Shown in pieces: positions 58,452-64,000 of a DNA stretch of 64,000 nucleotides; the stretch's first letter is position 1; each line of letters begins with the position of its first letter. The stretch comes from Sphingobium algorifonticola (GTDB lineage Bacteria > Pseudomonadota > Alphaproteobacteria > Sphingomonadales > Sphingomonadaceae). Where the stretch lies: the NCBI RefSeq assembly GCF_004005485.1, contig NZ_RZUL01000002.1, positions 558,001 to 622,000 of the forward strand, written 5' to 3'. A program made the position numbers and the translations under genes. The notes under the pieces were generated by a model. The model saw only the letters and a list, made by a program, of their open reading frames with translations, was not told the DNA's origin and did no database searches.

Positions 58452-58940
58452 TCAGGCCGCAAGGTCTTTCGTCAGCTCGCCCAGATCGACGTGATAATCG
58501 TCAGGAAACAGCCACATCAGGTCGTCGATGGTCAAAACACGCCCGTCATGCGCGCGAATCTGCATCGGCTGGATGGGGAGGCCGTCGCGCTTGTCGCACA
58601 GCACAGGTTTCGAAGGAACGCCGCACTCCCATTTTTCGCCCCACTGGCGCAGTGCGATCATCACCGGCGCCAGTTCCTTGCCTTTTTGCGTTATCCGATA
58701 TTCCACCTTGCGCCGATCGCACTGCATCGGCTCGCGCGACAATATGCCTTTTTCCACCAGCCGGGCCAGCCGGTTGGCCAGGATGTTGCGGGCGATGTTC
58801 AGTTGCGACTGGAACTCTTCAAAATGCTTGAGACCGCTGATCGCGCCTCGCATGATCATGAACGACCACCGTTCTCCCATCGCCTCCAACGCCTGGGGAA
58901 GCGGGCATTGATCGAACGCGTCATGTAGCTGCTTTGTCAT
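58452..58940 (-). CDS. HxlR family transcriptional regulator
   Basis: The 162-residue protein has the HxlR winged helix: CPLPQALEAMGERWSFMIMR, FEEFQSQLNIARNILANRLA, then LVEKGILSREP and YRITQKGKELAPVM. The Cys at the start of the domain (about 12) is the redox-sensing position in some family members. A tail of about 50 residues (CDKRDGLPIQ, LFPDDYHVDLGELTK) extends beyond the usual length. It is divergent from rsh, 136 bases apart. Confidence 0.88.
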   Translation of the reverse strand: MTKQLHDAFDQCPLPQALEAMGERWSFMIMRGAISGLKHFEEFQSQLNIARNILANRLARLVEKGILSREPMQCDRRKVEYRITQKGKELAPVMIALRQWGEKWECGVPSKPVLCDKRDGLPIQPMQIRAHDGRVLTIDDLMWLFPDDYHVDLGELTKDLAA

Positions 58941-59076
58941 AACCGGAAATAATAAACCAAAACGGGCAAAGTTGCAAAAAACAATCCTTAGCTGCGGGAA
59001 TGTTGATGGGCGCTTAACCTTGGCGATCCAGATATTTTTGTTGCGAAACCGGCCCTAGTCCGCACAACGGACAGTG

Positions 59077-61182
59077 ATGTTACGCCAGTATGAGCTTGTC
59101 GAGCGGGTAAAACGCTATGATCCGGATGCGGACGAGGCGATGATCAATCGCGCCTATGTCTTTTCGGTGCAGAAACATGGCAGCCAGAAACGCGCCAGCG
59201 GCGACCCCTATTTCAGCCATCCGATTGAAGTCGCTGGCATATTGACCGATCTGTATCTGGATGACCAGACCATCGTGACGGCGCTTCTGCACGACACGAT
59301 CGAGGATACGCTCGTCACTTATGAAGAGATCGAGGCGGCGTTCGGAAAGGATGTCGCGCGCCTCGTCGACGGCGTTACGAAGCTCAGCAAGATCGAGGCG
59401 CAGTCCGAAAACGAACGCGCGGCGGAAAATCTGCGCAAGTTTCTGCTCGCGATGTCCGACGATATCCGGGTTCTGCTGGTGAAGCTCGCCGACCGGCTGC
59501 ACAATATGCGGACGCTGCACTTCATCAAGAATCCCGACAAGCGCAGGCGCATCGCCCGCGAAACGATGGATATCTACGCGCCGCTCGCCGAACGGATCGG
59601 CATGTATGATTTCATGCGCGAAATGCAGTTGCTGGCGTTCCGCGAGCTGGAACCCGACGCCTATGGCAGCATCACCCGAAGGCTGGAGCAGCTGAAGGAA
59701 GGCGGCGGGGACAAGGTGGCGCGAATCGCATCCGGCCTTCAGCTTCTGCTGGGCAGCAGCGACGTGCGCGTCACGGTCTCGGGCCGGGAAAAGCATCCTT
59801 TCTCCATCTGGAGGAAGATGCAGGAGCGGCACATCAGCTTCGAGCAGTTGACCGATGTCATGGCCTTTCGCGTCATCACGGAAAGCCCTGAGGATTGCTA
59901 TCGGGCGCTCGGCGTCATCCATCAGAAGTTCAAGATGGTGCCCGGCCGGTTCAAGGATTATATCTCAACGCCCAAGCGCAACGGCTATCGATCGATCCAT
60001 ACGACGGTGATCCATGGGGAAAATGCGCGTATAGAGGTGCAGATTCGCAGTCAGGACATGCATCGTGACAGCGAGTTCGGCCTTGCCGCACACTGGGCCT
60101 ATAAGCAGTCGGCCGATGGCAAGATGAAGCGGCCCGACGGGCAGGCCGGCTGGCTGCGCGATCTGATCGAGATACTGGAGCAGAGCCAGGACGCCGACGA
60201 ACTGCTCGAACATACCCGCATGGCGATGTATCAGGATCGCATCTTCGCCTTTTCGCCCAAGGGCGAGTTGCACCAGTTGCCCAAAGGCGCGACGCCGGTC
60301 GATTTTGCCTATGCCGTTCACACCCGGCTGGGCAATCAAACGGTCGGCGCGAAAGTCAACGGACGCGTGGTGCCGCTGCGCACCAGCCTTGAAAATGGCG
60401 ATCAGGTCGAGATTCTGAAGTCCGACGGGCAGGAACCGCAACCCGGCTGGCTGACGTTCGTGGTCACCGGCAAGGCGCGTGCCGCCATCCGCCGGTACAT
60501 CCGCAACAAGCAGCGCGGCGAACAGATTGCGCTGGGCGAAAAGCTGTTCGAGGAAATCGTGGGCCGCCTGCCGGTCGAGATCGGCGACAAGGGGATCGCC
60601 GCGGGGATCAAGCGATTGAAGCTGGAGGACCGGGCGGCACTGATGATCGCCATAGCAACACACCGCGTTACCGATGCCGAAGTGATGGAGGCCCTGATCC
60701 CCGGATCGACCACGGCGGAAGGGGCGGAGGAAGCGCATCCGCGCCAGCATGAGCCGGTTTCCATCCGGGGGCTGACGCCCGGCATCGCCTATCATCTGGG
60801 CGAATGCTGTCACCCCGTGCCGGGCGACCGCATCGTCGGCATTCGCATCACCGGCGAACCCATCGAAGTCCATACGATCGACTGCCCGAAACTGGAAAGC
60901 GGGCAGGATGCCGACTGGGTCGATCTGGCCTGGGATGCCAAGTCCAAGGGCGGCACGGCGCGTCTTGCCATTATCGTCAAGAATCAACCAGGTGCCCTTG
61001 CCGCCGTCGCCAACATCTTCGGCGCGAACAAGGCGAACATCCTCAACCTGCAACTGGTGAACCGCGAAGGACCGTTTCATACGGACGTCATCGACCTGGA
61101 AGTCAGCGACGCGCAGCATCTCATGCGGATATTATCCGCCCTCCGCGCGCTGGATATCGTGGTGCAGGCGGACAGGGTTTAG
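59077..61182 (+). CDS. rsh: bifunctional (p)ppGpp synthetase/hydrolase
   Basis: The 701-residue Rel/SpoT protein has the HD hydrolase domain (SHPIEVAGIL, LLHDTIEDT), a synthetase domain (DVMAFRVITESPEDCYRALG, RFKDYISTPKRNGYRSIHTT, IEVQIRSQDMH), TGS (IFAFSPKGELHQLPKGATPV) and a C-terminal ACT domain (AIIVKNQPGALAAVANIFG). RFKD in place of the ExDD of RelA marks the bifunctional type. It is the likely sole stringent response enzyme. GTG at 59074 just before the ATG is an alternative start. Confidence 0.96.
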   Translation: MLRQYELVERVKRYDPDADEAMINRAYVFSVQKHGSQKRASGDPYFSHPIEVAGILTDLYLDDQTIVTALLHDTIEDTLVTYEEIEAAFGKDVARLVDGVTKLSKIEAQSENERAAENLRKFLLAMSDDIRVLLVKLADRLHNMRTLHFIKNPDKRRRIARETMDIYAPLAERIGMYDFMREMQLLAFRELEPDAYGSITRRLEQLKEGGGDKVARIASGLQLLLGSSDVRVTVSGREKHPFSIWRKMQERHISFEQLTDVMAFRVITESPEDCYRALGVIHQKFKMVPGRFKDYISTPKRNGYRSIHTTVIHGENARIEVQIRSQDMHRDSEFGLAAHWAYKQSADGKMKRPDGQAGWLRDLIEILEQSQDADELLEHTRMAMYQDRIFAFSPKGELHQLPKGATPVDFAYAVHTRLGNQTVGAKVNGRVVPLRTSLENGDQVEILKSDGQEPQPGWLTFVVTGKARAAIRRYIRNKQRGEQIALGEKLFEEIVGRLPVEIGDKGIAAGIKRLKLEDRAALMIAIATHRVTDAEVMEALIPGSTTAEGAEEAHPRQHEPVSIRGLTPGIAYHLGECCHPVPGDRIVGIRITGEPIEVHTIDCPKLESGQDADWVDLAWDAKSKGGTARLAIIVKNQPGALAAVANIFGANKANILNLQLVNREGPFHTDVIDLEVSDAQHLMRILSALRALDIVVQADRV

Positions 61183-61205
61183 GGGCGCAACACAAGATCA
61201 GAGCC

Positions 61206-61303
61206 TTTCACCCTGAGCCTGTCGAAGGGCTTTACTGAACGAAGTGAAGTATATGCTTCGCCTGCGGCTCAGCATGGCCCTTCGACAGGCTCAGGGCGAA
61301 CGG
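61206..61303. repeat. REP-like palindromic element, family A copy 7
   Basis: CTTTCACCCTGAGCCTGTCG and CTTCGACAGGCTCAGGGCGA flank a variable centre between rsh and the convergent GIN-domain gene. Confidence 0.85.
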
Positions 61304-61338
61304 GGTAGATGGGCTGATCCTTGCTTCGTGCACCCAGC

Positions 61339-62034
61339 CTAACGCTCGTCCCCACCGCACAGCACCCGGCCCGCGCCGTTGTGGACCACGGTGCACGCCG
61401 CCTTGCCGCTCACGATGACGTCTCCTGATCCATAGGCGCGCACATCGGCCGTTGCCGATGCGGTGATTGCGATGCTGCCCGTGCCTTCATTGGTCAGCCG
61501 CGCATCGCGTGCCGTCAGCGCCTCCGCCGAGAGCGTACCTGGGCCGGAAACGCGCACGTCGGTCCGCCCCGCCTTGCCCGCCACGGTCACGCGCCCGCTG
61601 CCGGACAGCAGGATGTTGAACTGGTCGAGCGCGACTGCGCCGATCGTGAGGTCGCCGCCGCCGCCCAGCATGATATCACCGCGCGTTCCCTTCATCCTGT
61701 CGATGCTGAGCGATCCGCCACCGGTCAGCGTCGCGCGCCGCACATCGTCCGTCGACAGCCGCAGTGTCACCGGCCCGCCGCCGCCCTTCTGGCCCGATGG
61801 CCTGGGTTTCATGCGGATCACAAGGCTGTTGCCCGACACTTTCATGTCGATGCGGTCCAGTGCCTCGCGGTCGCCTTCGCCGCTGGCGGTCACCCCTTTG
61901 CCGCTGGTGATGGCGACGCGAATCGGCGCATCCAGCCGAACGCTGTCAAAGCGGGTAATCGTGTAAGTCTGCGTCGCGGCGAGCGTGGGCACCGGTAGCG
62001 CGGCGAACGCGATGATGAGAGCGGCGCGGATCAT
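61339..62034 (-). CDS. exported GIN-domain (DUF2807) protein
   Basis: A 231-residue protein with a signal peptide (ALIIAFAALPVPTLAA) and a head GIN domain of repeated beta turns (TLTGGGSLSIDRMKGTRGD, LGGGGDLTIGAVAL, LSGSGRVTVAG, AYGSGDVIVSG), forming a right-handed beta helix on the cell surface or in the periplasm. It follows a paralogous lipoprotein gene with a 43-base gap. Function unknown. The ATG at 62034 gives the signal peptide. Confidence 0.85.
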   Translation of the reverse strand: MIRAALIIAFAALPVPTLAATQTYTITRFDSVRLDAPIRVAITSGKGVTASGEGDREALDRIDMKVSGNSLVIRMKPRPSGQKGGGGPVTLRLSTDDVRRATLTGGGSLSIDRMKGTRGDIMLGGGGDLTIGAVALDQFNILLSGSGRVTVAGKAGRTDVRVSGPGTLSAEALTARDARLTNEGTGSIAITASATADVRAYGSGDVIVSGKAACTVVHNGAGRVLCGGDER

Positions 62035-62077
62035 GGCCTGAACGGAGTGCAAGCCACCCTCCGCGGCAATCGGGCCA

Positions 62078-62815
62078 TTATCCGCTGCATCGCGCCTTGC
62101 CCGATCCCATCGCTGCGACCGTGCATTTGGCCTTGCCGATCACATCGGCGTTGCCCGATCCCATGATATGAACCGCGACGGTGCCGTCGGATGCAAGGCG
62201 GGCGTCACCCGATCCCAGCATATTGATGTCGCCGCTTCCCGCCTTCAGAGCGGCTGCGTCGATGCCGCCCGATCCGGTGGCGGACAAAGATGCCGTGCCC
62301 GCGGTTCCGCTGATCCGCATATCGCCCGATCCGGTGACACCGGCCTTGAGCGTCCGCACCTTGGCAGTGGCCACCGCCAGATTGCCGGAACCCGTCAGCG
62401 ACAGGTCGAGCGTGTCGCCCTGTGCCCGGTCGACCGTCATATCGCCCGAACCCGCCAGCGATGCCGACGCCAGCGCGGGCATGGCGACACGGATCGTCGC
62501 GCCCTTGTCCGGCTGGCGATCCATGCCGCCGACGCGCGGCTTGCGGCCGATATGGAGCACGCCGTCCTTCACCCCGATTTCGATACGCTTCAAGGCTTCG
62601 GGATCGCCCTGGGCCGTCACGTTGAAGGCCGGGCCGACGCTGACAATCACGGTGTCCGGTCCGGCCGCTTCGACACCTGCAAAGTCACGCAGGTCGGACA
62701 GATCGGCCGTCGCAGCGCGCGTGCCGACCATGGATTGCGCCCCGCTTTCCGAACAGCCCGACAACGCCACGGCAAGGCCCCCCATCATCAGGGCGGGAAT
62801 GAAGCGTCGCGGCAT
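62078..62815 (-). CDS. GIN-domain (DUF2807) lipoprotein
   Basis: The 245-residue product has a lipoprotein signal (ALMMGGLAVALSGC, lipid Cys about 21) and a GIN domain with many GSGD/GSGN turns (LAGSGDMTVDRAQGD, LTGSGNLAVA, VTGSGDMRIS, MGSGNADVIG). AGGAG lies seven bases before the ATG at 62815, which argues against the ATG five codons upstream. It and the downstream GIN gene probably form an operon. A perfect inverted repeat lies just upstream. Confidence 0.87.
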   Translation of the reverse strand: MPRRFIPALMMGGLAVALSGCSESGAQSMVGTRAATADLSDLRDFAGVEAAGPDTVIVSVGPAFNVTAQGDPEALKRIEIGVKDGVLHIGRKPRVGGMDRQPDKGATIRVAMPALASASLAGSGDMTVDRAQGDTLDLSLTGSGNLAVATAKVRTLKAGVTGSGDMRISGTAGTASLSATGSGGIDAAALKAGSGDINMLGSGDARLASDGTVAVHIMGSGNADVIGKAKCTVAAMGSGKARCSG

Positions 62816-62830
62816 CCGGCATCTCCTCAT

Positions 62831-62852
62831 CTGTATTGCGAATATAATACAG
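62831..62852. promoter_or_regulatory. inverted repeat upstream of the GIN genes
   Basis: CTGTATT-N8-AATACAG is a perfect seven-base inverted repeat 16 bases before the lipoprotein start. Minus-strand TATTAT lies within it, so a bound regulator could cover the -10 region. Confidence 0.45.
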
Positions 62853-62917
62853 TGAAGGAACGGGCATGCAAGGCGAAATATTGGCCGGGTATCGGCCCTG
62901 CGGCTGCATGGGCAACG

Positions 62918-62944
62918 AAAAAGGGCGCCTCGCGGGGCGCCCTT
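62918..62944 (-). terminator. Rho-independent terminator after carD
   Basis: AAGGGCGCC (62921-62929) pairs with GGCGCCCTT (62936-62944), followed on the minus strand by TTTTT, about 27 bases after the carD stop. Confidence 0.85.
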
Positions 62945-62971
62945 CTTGTCTGGTACGGTCGGGGCCGACTG

Positions 62972-63502
62972 TCAGTCGACCTTTTCCTTGTTATATTTCG
63001 GCGCGGCTTCGTTGAGAATCTGCAGGATCTTCTTGAGCGCACCCGGCTCATCCGTCTCTTCCATCGCGGCAAGTTCGCGGGCGAGACGGCTGGAGGCCGC
63101 TTCGAAAATCTGCCGCTCGGAATAGCTCTGCTCGGGCTGATCGTCGGCGCGAAACAGGTCGCGCGTCACTTCGGCGATCGACACGAGGTCGCCCGAATTG
63201 ATCTTCGCTTCATATTCCTGCGCGCGGCGCGACCACATGGTCCGCTTGACCTTGGGCTTGCCTTTCAGCGTTTCCATGGCCTCTTCGAGCGTCTTGTTCG
63301 AAGACAGCTTGCGCATGCCGACACCTTCGGCCTTGTTCGTGGGAACGCGCAACGTCATGCGTTCCTTTTCGAAGCGCAGGACATAGAGTTCCAGCTCCAT
63401 GCCCGCGATCTGCTCTTTCTGCAATTCGATCACACGGCCAACGCCATGCTTGGGATAAACGACATAATCACCGACGTCAAAGGACAGCGCCTTGGCAGCC
63501 AT
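62972..63502 (-). CDS. carD: CarD/CdnL family transcription regulator
   Basis: The 176-residue protein has the RNA polymerase-interacting domain at the N terminus (FDVGDYVVYPKHGVGRVIEL, MELELYVLRFEKERMTLRVP) and a helical DNA-binding domain (SRRAQEYEAKINSGDLVSIA, FEAASSRLARELAAMEE). It stabilises open promoter complexes, notably at rRNA genes. A longer frame upstream lacks family sequence; the ATG at 63502 matches the usual N terminus. It has its own terminator. Confidence 0.94.
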   Translation of the reverse strand: MAAKALSFDVGDYVVYPKHGVGRVIELQKEQIAGMELELYVLRFEKERMTLRVPTNKAEGVGMRKLSSNKTLEEAMETLKGKPKVKRTMWSRRAQEYEAKINSGDLVSIAEVTRDLFRADDQPEQSYSERQIFEAASSRLARELAAMEETDEPGALKKILQILNEAAPKYNKEKVD

Positions 63503-63728
63503 TTGGAACCTTTCCATCACAATGGAGAAACCGATGTTGCGCACCACATGGACATTAGGGGAAATGCATGCGGCCGGACCGCAACGTCACCTGAGGATCA
63601 TGGGACGATTTTACTCCACACGGGCGCGACGGCACCCGCTGCTTCTCATCATGTAGCAGATTCGTAATAAAATTACCAGCCTGCGCATCGACCGGCTTTT
63701 GCAATGCTTTGCAGCGGTTGTTTCCGCC

Positions 63729-64000
63729 TCAGTCGCCGGTGCCTGGCTCTGCGGAAAAATACTTCTCGAACTTGCCTTCTTCGCCCTTGTAGGCGTCGGC
63801 ATCGGCAGGCGCTTCGCCCTTTGTCGTGATGTTGGGCCATTGTGCGGAGAAGGTCGTGTTCAGCTCCAACCACTTCTCCAGCCCGTTTTCGGTATCGGGC
63901 AAAATGGCTTCGGCCGGGCATTCAGGTTCGCACACGCCGCAGTCGATGCACTCGCTCGGATTGATGACCAGCATGTTCTCGCCTTCGTAGAAACAGTCGA
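63729..64000 (-). CDS. fdxA: 7Fe ferredoxin FdxA, 5' end outside window
   Basis: The reading frame enters at the right edge as [20 protein letters not shown] and continues VCEPECP, the second cluster-binding half of a FdxA-type 3Fe-4S/4Fe-4S ferredoxin, followed by the family's long acidic tail ([20 protein letters not shown]). About 90 residues are visible; the first cluster motif lies beyond position 64000. The internal Met at 63974 is not the start. Confidence 0.93.
   Translation of the reverse strand, partial: DCFYEGENMLVINPSECIDCGVCEPECPAEAILPDTENGLEKWLELNTTFSAQWPNITTKGEAPADADAYKGEEGKFEKYFSAEPGTGD

Noticed and set aside
63729-63974. FdxA as redox partner of the P450 at 6336
   Set aside because: It is a 7Fe-type ferredoxin 56 kb away; CYP101 enzymes use 2Fe-2S ferredoxins.

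Overview
The window is a stretch of high-GC alphaproteobacterial chromosome, most likely from a sphingomonad (Sphingomonadaceae). Three things point there: a serine palmitoyltransferase with its own acyl carrier protein (sphingolipids replace LPS in this family), a PhyR/NepR/EcfG general stress response locus with a PhyP-like kinase, and a CYP101-type P450. There are no tRNA or rRNA genes, CRISPR arrays, phage genes or insertion sequences. Most of the content is ordinary housekeeping and envelope genes; the accessory DNA is mainly three families of short palindromic intergenic repeats.

Layout. 1-2.4 kb: a truncated MipA/OmpV gene, a hydroxylase/DUF2141 pair and a lipoprotein. 2.6-10.9 kb: a forward run xseB-ispA-coaD-cyclophilin-queA, then a P450cam-like enzyme, a GGDEF-EAL protein and tgt. 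10.9-15.2 kb: stress locus phyP-nepR (minus), phyR, a 43-residue membrane protein and ecfG (plus), and a second nepR (minus). 15.2-20.8 kb: glnE-peroxiredoxin, M23 peptidase, erpA and xthA. 20.9-35.4 kb: a loose lipid region holding a GNAT-fold ceramide synthase candidate, fatty acid desaturase, lptG/lptF, DUF2141 protein, lipid kinase, Tam41-like nucleotidyltransferase, hybrid kinase, spt, acp, a PycTM-like membrane protein and a cerR-like reductase. 35.4-46.6 kb: proB, obg, TetR/hydrolase pair, GNATs, rplU-rpmA, AEC transporter, lipoprotein, gamma-carbonic anhydrase and hemB. 46.8-56.5 kb: putA, glycine-zipper protein, phytase-like esterase, rpmB, tadA, a GT-C type membrane protein, gtrA and a DUF4198 protein. 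56.5-64 kb: LytTR/LytS two-component pair, HxlR regulator, rsh, two GIN-domain proteins, carD and a truncated fdxA.

How the genes fit together. The lipid region carries four of the functions described for bacterial ceramide synthesis (Spt, ACP, GNAT ceramide synthase, epimerase-like ceramide reductase). It adds a DAGK-fold kinase beside a protein resembling Tam41, the mitochondrial CDP-diacylglycerol synthase, and an LptF/LptG pair. This suggests phosphorylation, nucleotide activation and export of a sphingolipid, which is inference. The stress locus has two NepR anti-sigma factors and two recognisable EcfG-type promoters. A copy of the commonest repeat lies in frame inside putA, in the linker between its two enzymatic domains.

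Limits: all calls come from reading the translated sequence and recalling families; no search was run. Start codons were chosen from signal peptides, ribosome binding sites, overlaps and family length.
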